Below, piece after piece: positions 54,880 to 64,000 of a stretch of 64,000 nt of DNA. The stretch's first letter is position 1; the number at the start of each line of letters is the position of its first letter. The notes under the pieces were generated by a model that worked only from the letters and a program-made list of their open reading frames with translations, had not been told where the DNA came from and did not search any database. The stretch spans positions 124,001-188,000 of the forward strand of contig NZ_JAGYHF010000006.1 of the NCBI RefSeq assembly GCF_018336155.1. The letters run 5' to 3'. The position numbers and the translations under genes were made by a program. The stretch is from Pseudomonas rustica. GTDB lineage: Bacteria; Pseudomonadota; Gammaproteobacteria; Pseudomonadales; Pseudomonadaceae.

Positions 54880-55220
54880 TGCTCTGGTTACTCATCAGCT
54901 TCGCGGCTGTAACAGCTTTTGCTTTCAGGGCTCTGCCATTCGCTTTCAAGAACACTCCGGCGCTGACGCACACCAACGGTTCGTTCTACCGTTTTGTCAG
55001 TTACAGCGCCCAAGCCATGTTAGGCGTGATCATCTACGACACCGCTTTCAACAAACTTGATGCGCCGAGTTTTCTACAGCAGTTTCAGATAATCGACGGG
55101 TTGAAAATACTGCTGCTGGCAGGAACATTCGTTGTCGTCGCCAAAACGAAAAAAATACTCCCCAGCTTCCTTGCAAGCCTGGTGATTTATTTACTCGCGT
55201 TCGTCTATCTGAATAACTGA
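54876..55220 (+). CDS. AzlD-family exporter small subunit
   Basis: 114 residues, four hydrophobic segments, start at the first of two adjacent ATGs with AAGGAG about 10 bases upstream. AzlD pattern: MLWLLISFAAVTAFAFRALPF with the conserved R-A-L-P-F and a C-terminal ASLVIYLLAFVYL helix. Forms the exporter with AzlC. Last gene of the AT-rich operon; no clear terminator follows in the 231 bp before the TldD-like gene, where I see no gene. Confidence 0.82.
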   Translation: MMLWLLISFAAVTAFAFRALPFAFKNTPALTHTNGSFYRFVSYSAQAMLGVIIYDTAFNKLDAPSFLQQFQIIDGLKILLLAGTFVVVAKTKKILPSFLASLVIYLLAFVYLNN

Positions 55221-55451
55221 TTTTAAACACCTGTACTTCGTGCACAGTTACCCCTCGTGGGCAGCCCGGGACTGGCGTGCTCACGAATTCACGCGCGCCT
55301 GTCGCGATGAACGTCCACTCGGCAACAGATTCCCCTCTTCGGCACCGCCCTTGATCCTACCCCCACGCAGGCCTACTCTAGACCTCGCGCAACCGTTTCA
55401 CCCCCTCCCCGCCGTCGCTTTACCGCTTCCCCCTGACAAGGAGGTTCCCGA

Positions 55452-56894
55452 ATGTTCGATTTCCACCCCCAGCTCAAGCAGCGCTTCGCTGCCTTGCGCA
55501 CGGGCGCTGAGTTTTTTTCCCTGCGGTATGTACGCGAGTCCGGGCAGTACCTGTCGGTGCGCAAGAACGTCGCCGAACCGCCAAGCCTGAGCCGTGACGA
55601 AGGCGCTATGCTCACCGTTCGCGTCAACGGCGTTGAGGCCTACGCGGCGACCAACGACCTCTCGCAACAAGGCCTGCAAGCTGCGCTTGAACGCGCCGAA
55701 ACTCAGGCCCGTCGCCTGAAGCCGCACGCCTTGCTCGACCTGCGCGATCAGCCAGTGTCCAGCGATCGCGCTGATTACTTTTCGCCCAATCTCGAACAAC
55801 CCTTCCCTTCCCTGAGCGAATGCTTTGAGCTGCTCGGCGCGGAATCCGCCTCGGTGCCAAAGGATGAGCGCCTGGTGAATTGGCAGGTGAGCATCGGCAT
55901 TACTCACGTCGAACAGATCTACCTGAGCAGCGCCGGGGCTGAATTGCGCCAGGCCCAGCGCTTCGTCTACCCAGGCCTCGACGTTACCGCCTACGACGGC
56001 AACGACAGCCAGACCCGCAGCCTCGGCCGCGAAAACTTCGGCCAACAGGGCGGCGCTGATGTGATCAGCCGCTGCGGCTTGATCGGCGCCGGCCCGCAAG
56101 TCGCCGATCAGGCCCTGCAATTGCTGCTCGCGCCAAACACCCCGCAAGGCCCGCGCGATCTGCTGTTGATGCCCGATCAGATGATGCTGCAGATCCACGA
56201 ATCCATCGGCCACCCGCTGGAGCTCGACCGCATCCTCGGCGATGAACGCAATTACGCCGGCACCAGTTTCGTCAAGGCCAGTGACTTCGGCAGCCTGCAA
56301 TACGGCTCGAAGCTGCTCAACGTAACCTTCGATCCGGGCATTCCCGAAGAACTCGCCAGCTACGGCCATGACGACGACGGCACCGAGGCCAGCAAACAAT
56401 TTCTGATCCGCGAAGGTCTGTTGCTGCGGCCGCTGGGCGGTGCGCTGTCGCAATTCCGTGCCGGCATGGATGGCGTTGCCAACAGCCGCGCCTGCGGCTG
56501 GAATCGTGCGCCGATTGATCGCATGGCCAACCTCAATATCGAACCGGGCGATCAGCCGTTGAACAAGCTGATCGAAGGCATCGAGCACGGCATTTTGATG
56601 AGCACCAACCGTTCGTGGTCGATCGACGATGCTCGCAACAAATTCCAGTTCGGCTGCGAATGGGGCCAGTTGATCGAAGACGGTGAACTTAAAGGCGTGG
56701 TGAAAAATCCGAACTACCGGGCGATTTCCGCGCACTTCTGGAAAAGCCTGCGCGCCGTCGGCGACGCCAACACCGTCAAGGTGCTCGGCACGCCAAACTG
56801 CGGCAAGGGCGAACCGAATCAGGTGATCCGCGTCGGCCACGCTTCGCCGGCCTGCGTATTCAGCAACGTTGATGTGTTTGGGGGAGACGCCTGA
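55452..56894 (+). CDS. TldD-like metallopeptidase (second TldD/E pair)
   Basis: 480 residues after a strong AAGGAGG site. TldD family with the metal motif H249-E-S-I-G-H254 followed by PLELDRILGDERNYAGTSF and C-terminal NCGKGEPNQVIRVGHASP. In E. coli, TldD with the metal-free partner TldE degrades unfolded peptides, CcdA and the microcin B17 leader. The partner here is the next gene, overlapping by one base. The housekeeping tldD/pmbA genes of Pseudomonas lie elsewhere, so this is a paralogous pair with unknown substrate; no peptide precursor gene is visible beside it. Confidence 0.86.
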   Translation: MFDFHPQLKQRFAALRTGAEFFSLRYVRESGQYLSVRKNVAEPPSLSRDEGAMLTVRVNGVEAYAATNDLSQQGLQAALERAETQARRLKPHALLDLRDQPVSSDRADYFSPNLEQPFPSLSECFELLGAESASVPKDERLVNWQVSIGITHVEQIYLSSAGAELRQAQRFVYPGLDVTAYDGNDSQTRSLGRENFGQQGGADVISRCGLIGAGPQVADQALQLLLAPNTPQGPRDLLLMPDQMMLQIHESIGHPLELDRILGDERNYAGTSFVKASDFGSLQYGSKLLNVTFDPGIPEELASYGHDDDGTEASKQFLIREGLLLRPLGGALSQFRAGMDGVANSRACGWNRAPIDRMANLNIEPGDQPLNKLIEGIEHGILMSTNRSWSIDDARNKFQFGCEWGQLIEDGELKGVVKNPNYRAISAHFWKSLRAVGDANTVKVLGTPNCGKGEPNQVIRVGHASPACVFSNVDVFGGDA

Positions 56895-58231
56895 TGAGCA
56901 TTTCGAAGAGTCAGTCCGACGCCTTCAAGGTCATGGTCAATTGGCTGCGCGACAGCGTCCGTGAGCCGGAACAGTTCACCCTCAGCTATGCCGCTGAATC
57001 CTCGGCGTTCGTGCGTTTCAATCACGCCAAAGTGCGTCAGGCCGGGCAGGTGCAGCAGGCCAACATCGTTCTGAAGCTGATCAACGACGGCCGTCATGCC
57101 GACCTGCAAGTCACCCTCTCGGGTGATCAGGAAGGCGATCTGCAACGCCTCGCCGAAGGCCTGCAACAACTGCGCGAAACTCTGCCGCTGTTGCCGCAGG
57201 ATCCGTATCTACTGCTCAATCACAACGGCTGGCAGAGCAAGAATGTGCAGGAACATCCGCTGCCGGACACGGAACAGGTGGTCGATGAAATCTGCGCCGC
57301 TGCTGAAGGTCTGGACTTGGTGGGCTTCTATGCCGCCGGGCCGATCAGCCGTGGTTTTGCCAGTTCTTCGGGGGCGTTTGGCTGGCATCAGGCCAATAGC
57401 TTCAACTTCGATTTCAGCCTGTTTCACGAGAACGGCGAAGCGGTGAAAGCCAGCTACGCCGGGCATGACTGGAGCAGCGAAGGGTTCGCCAAGCGCTTCG
57501 GTCAGGCGCGCGAGCAACTGGAATTTCTCGGTCGGCCGTTGCGCACCCTGGCGCCGGGGCAGTACCGCGCCTATCTGGCGCCAGCGGCGCTGGAAGAAAT
57601 CATGGGCATGTTGAGCTGGGGTGGATTTTCGGCGCAGTCGATTGCCAGCAAAAGCAGTCCGTTGCAGAAGCTGTATGTCGGCGATCAAGCGTTCAGCCCA
57701 CTGGTGTCGTTGGACGAAAAGGTCAGCGACTCGCTGAGCCCGGCATTTTCCGGCGAAGGTTATCCACGCAGTGATCTGCGTTTGATCGCCGAGGGCAAGG
57801 CTGGGGATCAATTGGTTGGTTCGCGCAGTGCGGCGGAATACGGTCTGGCCGCCAACGGCGCCGGTGGTGGTGAAATGCCAAGTGCGTTGAACATGGCGGC
57901 GGGGGATCTGTCGCAAGCAGAGATCCTCAAGCAGTTGGGCACCGGGCTGTACATCAGCAACCTCTGGTACCTGAACTACTCGGATCAACCGGCGGCGCGC
58001 ATGACCGGCATGACCCGTTTTGCGACCTTCTGGGTCGAGAACGGCGAAATTCAGGCGCCGGTGAGCACCATGCGTTTTGACGACAGCGCGTACAGCCTGC
58101 TGGGTTCGCAGCTGGAAGCGTTGACTGCGGAGCGTGAGTTGCTGCTGTCAGCGAGCACGTACAGCCAGCGCAATACCTCGTCGGCATTGCTGCCGGGGGC
58201 GCTGGTTAGCCGACTCACGTTAACGCTCTGA
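56894..58231 (+). CDS. TldE/PmbA-like partner subunit
   Basis: 445 residues, PmbA/TldE fold (SSAFVRFNHAKVRQAGQVQQANI; LYVGDQAFSPLVSLDEKVSDSLSPAFSGEGYPRSDL) and no HExxxH, as expected for the non-catalytic half of the heterodimer. It begins on the last base of the TldD-like stop codon. It ends 3 bases before a family A element. Confidence 0.85.
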   Translation: MSISKSQSDAFKVMVNWLRDSVREPEQFTLSYAAESSAFVRFNHAKVRQAGQVQQANIVLKLINDGRHADLQVTLSGDQEGDLQRLAEGLQQLRETLPLLPQDPYLLLNHNGWQSKNVQEHPLPDTEQVVDEICAAAEGLDLVGFYAAGPISRGFASSSGAFGWHQANSFNFDFSLFHENGEAVKASYAGHDWSSEGFAKRFGQAREQLEFLGRPLRTLAPGQYRAYLAPAALEEIMGMLSWGGFSAQSIASKSSPLQKLYVGDQAFSPLVSLDEKVSDSLSPAFSGEGYPRSDLRLIAEGKAGDQLVGSRSAAEYGLAANGAGGGEMPSALNMAAGDLSQAEILKQLGTGLYISNLWYLNYSDQPAARMTGMTRFATFWVENGEIQAPVSTMRFDDSAYSLLGSQLEALTAERELLLSASTYSQRNTSSALLPGALVSRLTLTL

Positions 58232-58234
58232 CAG

Positions 58235-58347
58235 CGATCGTTCCCACGCTCTGCGTGGGAATGCAGCCCGGGACGCTCTGCGTTCCTGCCAAAAGCGGAC
58301 GCGGAGCGTCCGTTGAGGCATTCCCACGCAGAGCGTGGGAACGATCA
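58235..58347. repeat. Palindromic repeat family A, copy 9
   Basis: 113-bp full element between the TldE-like and MFS genes, in the forward direction of both. Confidence 0.9.
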
Positions 58348-58380
58348 TCAAATTTGGATTAACCACCCATCAGAGGTTCC

Positions 58381-59808
58381 ATGCCCAACCGCCCGCCTCT
58401 CGACGCCATCACCGCCCGCTGGTTGCCTTGGGTCGTCGCCATTGCGTTTTTCATGCAGTCCCTCGACGGGACAATCCTCAATACCGCCCTGCCCGCCATG
58501 GCCCGCGATCTCGCCGAGGATCCGTTGCGCATGCAGGGTGTGATCATCGCCTACATGCTCACCGTGGCGTTGCTGATCCCCGCCTCAGGCTGGATCGCCG
58601 ACCGCTTCGGCACCAAGAAAATCTTCTTCGGTGCGATTCTGCTGTTCAGCTTCGGCTCGCTGCTTTGTGCGCTGTCGAGCAGCCTGAGCATGCTGATCGG
58701 CGCTCGCGTCATTCAAGGCCTGGGCGGTGCGCTGATGTTGCCGGTCGGGCGGCTGGTGGTGTTGCGTGCTTATCCGCGATCCGAACTGGTGCGGATCATG
58801 GGCTTCATCACCATCCCCGGTCTGCTCGGCCCGTTGATCGGCCCGACCATGGGCGGCTGGATGGTCGAATACCTGACGTGGCACTGGATCTTTCTGATCA
58901 ACCTGCCGGTCGGCGTGATCGGCTGCTACGCGGTGTGGAAATTCATTCCCGACCTGCGCGGCAGCGAGCGTACGCGTTTCGATAGCCTCGGTTTCCTGTT
59001 GTTCGGCGCGGCGATGATCCTCATCACCATCGCCATGGAAGGCCTCGGCGAACTGCACTTGCCGCACCTGCGGGTGATGTTGCTGCTGTTCGGCGGCATG
59101 GCCTGTCTGGCGGCGTACTGGTTGCGCGCCGGGCATATCGAAAACCCGCTGTTCGCGCCGTCACTGTTCAAGACCCGCACGTTTGCCGTCGGCATTCTTG
59201 GCAACCTGTTTGCCCGTTTGGGCAGCGGCGCGTTGCCGTTTCTGGTGCCGTTGCTGCTGCAGGTGGCGCTGGGTTATTCACCGTCGCAAGCGGGGATGAG
59301 CATGTTGCCGCTGGCCGCTGCGGCGATGATCGCCAAGTGGGTGGCGCGACCGCTGATTGAGCGACTTGGTTATCGCATCGTCCTCACCGGCAACACGCTG
59401 GCGCTGGGGATCATGCTGGCGAGCATGGGCCTGGTCAGCGAGCAGACGCCGTACTGGTTGCTGCTGTGTCTGCTGGCGGTACTTGGCGCGATCAACTCGC
59501 TGCAATTTACGGCGATGAACACGGTGACGTTGATCGATCTGGATGACGCGAGCGCCAGTAGCGGCAACAGTTTGCTATCGGTGGTCGCGCAGTTGTCGTT
59601 GAGTCTAGGTGTTGCCTGCGCGGGTGCGTTGCTTGGCGGGTTTACGGCGGAGGTCGGTAATGATGGTGTGGAGACTGTGCTAGGTGCCTTCCAGCTGACC
59701 TTTGTCACGGTCGGGATCATGGCGATGTTGGCGGCGACGATATTCTCACAGCTGTCGAAAGAAGACGGCCGCCGCGCGAAACGGCCGGAAGAACACATTG
59801 AACATTAA
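58381..59808 (+). CDS. MFS multidrug exporter, DHA2 (EmrB/MdtD-like)
   Basis: 475 residues with about 14 hydrophobic helices. DHA2 motifs: FMQSLDGTILNTALPAMARDL (motif D1 at helix 1), GWIADRFGTKKIFFG (motif A) and GLLGPLIGPTMGGWMVEYLTWHWIFLINLPVG (motif C). Proton-driven drug or metabolite efflux in the inner membrane; closest by eye to E. coli MdtD. Substrate unknown. No membrane-fusion partner gene adjoins. Confidence 0.87.
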   Translation: MPNRPPLDAITARWLPWVVAIAFFMQSLDGTILNTALPAMARDLAEDPLRMQGVIIAYMLTVALLIPASGWIADRFGTKKIFFGAILLFSFGSLLCALSSSLSMLIGARVIQGLGGALMLPVGRLVVLRAYPRSELVRIMGFITIPGLLGPLIGPTMGGWMVEYLTWHWIFLINLPVGVIGCYAVWKFIPDLRGSERTRFDSLGFLLFGAAMILITIAMEGLGELHLPHLRVMLLLFGGMACLAAYWLRAGHIENPLFAPSLFKTRTFAVGILGNLFARLGSGALPFLVPLLLQVALGYSPSQAGMSMLPLAAAAMIAKWVARPLIERLGYRIVLTGNTLALGIMLASMGLVSEQTPYWLLLCLLAVLGAINSLQFTAMNTVTLIDLDDASASSGNSLLSVVAQLSLSLGVACAGALLGGFTAEVGNDGVETVLGAFQLTFVTVGIMAMLAATIFSQLSKEDGRRAKRPEEHIEH

Positions 59809-59824
59809 TTTGCCATGCTGGCTT

Positions 59825-59958
59825 TTGTGGCGAGGGGATTTATCCCCGTTGGGTTGCGTAGCAGCCCCAAAAGGTTGAATGCGATCGGTCTGATGTACCG
59901 AGGTGGCAGGTATAGGGGGGTGCTGCGCACCCCAACGGGGATAAATCCCCTCGCCACA
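59825..59958. repeat. Family E palindrome, copy 2
   Basis: 134 bp with arms TTGTGGCGAGGGGATTTATC and complement, and a longer centre than copy 1. Between the MFS gene and dbpA. Confidence 0.87.
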
Positions 59959-60064
59959 GGTAAATCCTTCACTTCTGGTTTTAGTCGCTGTTCGTCCAGA
60001 ACTTTCGAGGAAAGTGGCACGGGGCTGCTACACTGCGCGACATTTTGTTTTGCAGGCCAGTCCC

Positions 60065-61450
<1,386 letters not shown>

Positions 61451-61476
61451 CCGATCTTCCATTTAACGAAGATCCC

Positions 61477-61567
61477 CTGTGGGAGCGAGCTTGCTCGCGA
61501 ATGCAATCTGTCAGTCGACATCACGTTGAATGACACACCGCTTTCGCGAGCAAGCTCGCTCCCACAG
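61477..61567. repeat. Family C REP doublet, copy 6
   Basis: 91 bp, arms CTGTGGGAGCGAGCTTGCTC and complement; spacer with CAGTCGACAT and TGACACACCG like copy 3. Confidence 0.9.
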
Positions 61568-61602
61568 TTTGTTTTGTAGCGACCCACCATGAGGACACCG
61601 TT

Positions 61603-62781
61603 TTGCGCTCTACCGAAGTCGTGATCATTGGCGCTGGCGCCGCTGGGTTGATGTGTGCACTGACCGCCGCCGGGCGTGGGCGTCAGGTGTTGCTGCTCGA
61701 CCACGCGAACAAGGCCGGCAAGAAAATCCTGATGTCGGGCGGTGGCCGCTGCAATTTCACCAACATGTACACCGAGCCGAGCAATTTCCTCTCGCAGAAT
61801 GCGCACTTCTGCAAATCCGCACTGGCGCGTTACACCCAGTGGGATTTCATCGGCATGGTCGGCAAACACGCCGTGCCGTATCACGAGAAAAAACTCGGCC
61901 AGCTGTTCTGCGATAACAAATCCAGCGACATCCTCGAAATGCTCCTCACCGAGTGCGATCAGGCCGGCGTCGAGTTGCACCTCGACACGTCGATCCAGAC
62001 CATTGAGAAAGTCGAGAGCGGTTACCTGCTCGACACCACCCTCGGCCAGGTTCAGTGCCAGTCGCTGGTGATCGCTACCGGCGGCCTGTCGATCCCGACG
62101 CTCGGCGCCACCGGTTTTGGTTATCAAGTGGCCAAGCAATTCGGCCATGAACTGCTGCCGACCCGCGCCGGCCTGGTGCCGTTCACCATCACCGACCAGC
62201 TCAAGGAATTGTGCACCGAGCTGTCCGGGACGTCGGTGGATTGTCTGGTCAGCTGCAACGATCAGAGCTTTCGCGAGAACATCCTGTTCACTCACCGCGG
62301 CCTCAGCGGCCCGGCGATTTTGCAGATCTCGTCGTTCTGGGAATCGGGCGATACAGTGGAGATCAACCTGCTGCCGGATCACGACGCGGCGAGCTGGCTG
62401 CAACAGCAAGTGGCCGAGCGTCCGAACAGTGAATTGAAAACTTTGCTGGGTGAGATTTTCACCAAGAAGATGGCCAATCTGCTGGCGGATAACTGGTTTG
62501 TCTCCAAGCCGATGAAGCAGTACACCCACGCAGAGCTGGCGGAGATCGCCGAGAAGCTGGGCAGCTGGAAAGTCGTGCCGGCGGGAACTGAAGGTTATCG
62601 CACGGCCGAAGTGACTCTCGGTGGCGTTGATACCCGCGAAGTGTCGTCCAAGACCATGGAATCGCTGAAAAGCCCCGGCCTGTATTTCATTGGCGAAGTG
62701 CTCGACGTCACTGGCCACTTGGGTGGCTTCAACTTCCAGTGGGCCTGGGCCTCCGGCTACGCCGCCGCGCAATACGCCTGA
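61603..62781 (+). CDS. BaiN/HI0933-family flavoprotein
   Basis: 392 residues. The start is a TTG at 61603 with GAGGA 7 bases upstream; the nearby ATG (61589) is out of frame. FAD motif VVIIGAGAAGLMCALTA at the very N-terminus, GKKILMSGGGRCNFTN, the mid-domain GFGYQVAKQFGHELLPTRAGLVPFT and the C-terminal VTGHLGGFNFQWAWASGYAAA. NAD(P)/FAD-dependent oxidoreductase of the YhiN/HI0933 family whose physiological substrate is unsettled. Conserved chromosomal neighbour of dbpA here. Confidence 0.88.
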   Translation: MRSTEVVIIGAGAAGLMCALTAAGRGRQVLLLDHANKAGKKILMSGGGRCNFTNMYTEPSNFLSQNAHFCKSALARYTQWDFIGMVGKHAVPYHEKKLGQLFCDNKSSDILEMLLTECDQAGVELHLDTSIQTIEKVESGYLLDTTLGQVQCQSLVIATGGLSIPTLGATGFGYQVAKQFGHELLPTRAGLVPFTITDQLKELCTELSGTSVDCLVSCNDQSFRENILFTHRGLSGPAILQISSFWESGDTVEINLLPDHDAASWLQQQVAERPNSELKTLLGEIFTKKMANLLADNWFVSKPMKQYTHAELAEIAEKLGSWKVVPAGTEGYRTAEVTLGGVDTREVSSKTMESLKSPGLYFIGEVLDVTGHLGGFNFQWAWASGYAAAQYA

Positions 62782-62795
62782 CCGAAACAACACTC

Positions 62796-62886
62796 CCCCT
62801 GTAGGAGCTGCCGAAGGCTGCGATCTTTTGATCCTGTTTTAAGATCAAGATCAAAAGATCGCAGCCTTCGGCAGCTCCTACAGGGG
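62796..62886. repeat. Family B palindrome, copy 4
   Basis: 91 bp, arms CCCCTGTAGGAGCTGCCGAA through GATCTTTTGATC and complement. Between the flavoprotein gene and yccS. Confidence 0.9.
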
Positions 62887-62996
62887 TAGCGGGCGATCAA
62901 GGAACACTTTTTGCTGTCAGATGTGATCGCCGCCATTGCGTCGGCGTCATTACTGGCTCAATTTAGCGGCATCGCCTCGGAAGGCCTTCGCACTTC

Positions 62997-64000
62997 ATGT
63001 CCTCGACCTCGTTTCGTCAGTCTTTGCGGCGCCTGTGGGCGCTGGATAAATTCAGCTACAGCGTGCGGGTGTTCATCGCCCTGACCGGCAGCATGGCGCT
63101 GTGTTGGTATCAGGATGAAATGGGCCTGTTGATCCCGTTGTTCCTCGGCATCATCGCCAGCGCCCTGGCCGAAACCGACGACAGTTGGCAGGGCCGCCTC
63201 AACGCCCTCGCCGTGACGCTGGTGTGTTTCAGCATCGCCGCGCTGTCGGTGGAATTGCTCTTCCCCTACCCCATCGTGTTTGCCATTGCCCTGGCGCTGG
63301 CGAGTTTCGGCCTGACCATGCTCGGTGCGCTCGGCGAGCGCTACGGGGCGATTGCCTCGGCGACGCTGATTCTGTCCGTGTACACGATGATCGGCGTCGA
63401 TCAACGCGGCGGCGCGGTCACCGATTTTTGGCACGAACCGATGCTGCTGGTCGCCGGCGCCGCGTGGTACGGCTTGCTCTCGGTGTTGTGGCAGGCGCTG
63501 TTTTCCAATCAACCGGTGCAGCAAAGTCTGGCGCGACTGTTCCGCGAACTGGGCTTTTACCTGAAGCTGAAATCCTCGCTGTTCGAGCCGATTAGGCAGA
63601 TGGACGTCGAAGCGCGGCGTCTGGAACTGGCCCAGCAAAACGGTCGTGTGGTGGCGGCGCTGAACAGTGCCAAAGAAATCATCCTGCACCGGGTCGGCAA
63701 CGGTCGCCCCGGCTCGAAAGTCAGCCGCTACTTGAAGCTGTACTTCCTCGCGCAGGACATTCACGAACGCGCCAGTTCTTCGCACTATCCGTACAACGCC
63801 CTCGCTGATGCGTTTTTCCACAGCGACGTGCTGTTCCGCTGCCAACGCCTGTTGCGCCAGCAAGGCAAAGCCTGCCGAGCGCTGGCCGAGTCGATCCAGT
63901 TGCGTCAGCCGTTCATCTACGACGCCAGTTTTGCCGAAGCCCTCAGCGACCTCGACGCGTCCCTCGAACACCTGCGCATCCAGAGCAACCCGGCCTGGCG
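62997..64000 (+). CDS. yccS: YccS/FUSC-family membrane protein (5' part only)
   Basis: Open frame from the ATG at 62997 to the window end (334 codons seen; full proteins have about 720). Start: MSSTSFRQSLRRLWALDKFS. It shows paired membrane hairpins (FIALTGSMALCW, MGLLIPLFLGIIASALA, ALAVTLVCFSIAALSVELLF and others to about residue 160), then the cytoplasmic helical domain (LARLFRELGFYLKLKSSLFEP, DIHERASSSHYPY). FUSC/YccS proteins are putative efflux or envelope proteins with a second membrane block expected beyond the window. GGAAGG lies upstream of the start. Confidence 0.87.
   Translation, partial: MSSTSFRQSLRRLWALDKFSYSVRVFIALTGSMALCWYQDEMGLLIPLFLGIIASALAETDDSWQGRLNALAVTLVCFSIAALSVELLFPYPIVFAIALALASFGLTMLGALGERYGAIASATLILSVYTMIGVDQRGGAVTDFWHEPMLLVAGAAWYGLLSVLWQALFSNQPVQQSLARLFRELGFYLKLKSSLFEPIRQMDVEARRLELAQQNGRVVAALNSAKEIILHRVGNGRPGSKVSRYLKLYFLAQDIHERASSSHYPYNALADAFFHSDVLFRCQRLLRQQGKACRALAESIQLRQPFIYDASFAEALSDLDASLEHLRIQSNPAW

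Noticed and set aside
55221..55451. Short peptide precursor for the TldD/TldE pair
   Set aside because: The 231-bp gap has no frame with a ribosome site, leader-like sequence or Cys/Ser-rich core.

Overview
The window is chromosomal DNA from a GC-rich gamma-proteobacterium, almost certainly a fluorescent Pseudomonas (P. fluorescens group). This rests on the protein families and gene order (creBC, gbcAB, dgcAB, soxBDAG, gbdR, cdhR, cbcXWV, betTIBA) and on at least five families of intergenic palindromes typical of that group. No rRNA, tRNA, CRISPR array, prophage or plasmid gene was seen.

Layout. Positions 1-5640 hold creC (cut by the window edge), creB, a periplasmic retropepsin-like protein, a YihG-type acyltransferase, a DUF2780 protein and an ECF sigma/anti-sigma pair. 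Positions 5890-15000 are a leftward one-carbon block (glyA, soxB, soxD, soxA, soxG, purU, fdhA). Positions 15260-19100 hold a TraX-like membrane protein, a threonine aldolase, a REP-associated tyrosine transposase (RAYT) set among copies of the palindrome scattered through the window, and an SDR oxidoreductase. Positions 19310-31330 hold gbcB/gbcA, a tandem array of DnaA-box-like repeats, a GNAT acetyltransferase, and the dimethylglycine block (etfB, etfA, dgcB, dgcA, a DUF5943 protein, an M19 dipeptidase). Positions 31560-33060 are a small accessory patch: an LprI-like protein, a lone HTH protein with a strong inverted repeat, and a DUF3010 gene with a partial tandem copy. Positions 33140-39170 form the carnitine block (cdhR, caiX, cdhC, cdhA, cdhB, gamma-butyrobetaine hydroxylase). 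Positions 39500-53020 hold gbdR, sdaB, cbcXWV, betT and betIBA. Positions 53150-55220 are a more AT-rich three-gene operon: a 2-oxoglutarate dioxygenase-like enzyme plus an AzlC/AzlD exporter. The rest is a TldD/TldE pair, an MFS exporter, dbpA, a BaiN/HI0933-type flavoprotein and a YccS/FUSC protein cut by the window end.

How it works together. Gamma-butyrobetaine is hydroxylated to carnitine, which CdhA, CdhC and CdhB turn into glycine betaine. Choline enters through BetT and CbcXWV and is oxidised by BetA and BetB to the same compound. GbcAB, DgcAB with its EtfAB, and SoxBDAG then remove the three methyl groups in turn, yielding glycine. GlyA makes serine and SdaB makes pyruvate. FdhA and PurU deal with formaldehyde and formyl-tetrahydrofolate. 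Regulators present are GbdR, CdhR and BetI.

Most noteworthy: the four-unit DnaA-box array at 22.1-22.75 kb; the RAYT bracketed by half and full copies of its likely target palindrome; the AT-rich dioxygenase-AzlCD operon, a candidate system that hydroxylates and exports an amino acid; a terminator-like hairpin in the betT leader; and a partial gene duplication with a REP fragment at its junction and only synonymous changes.
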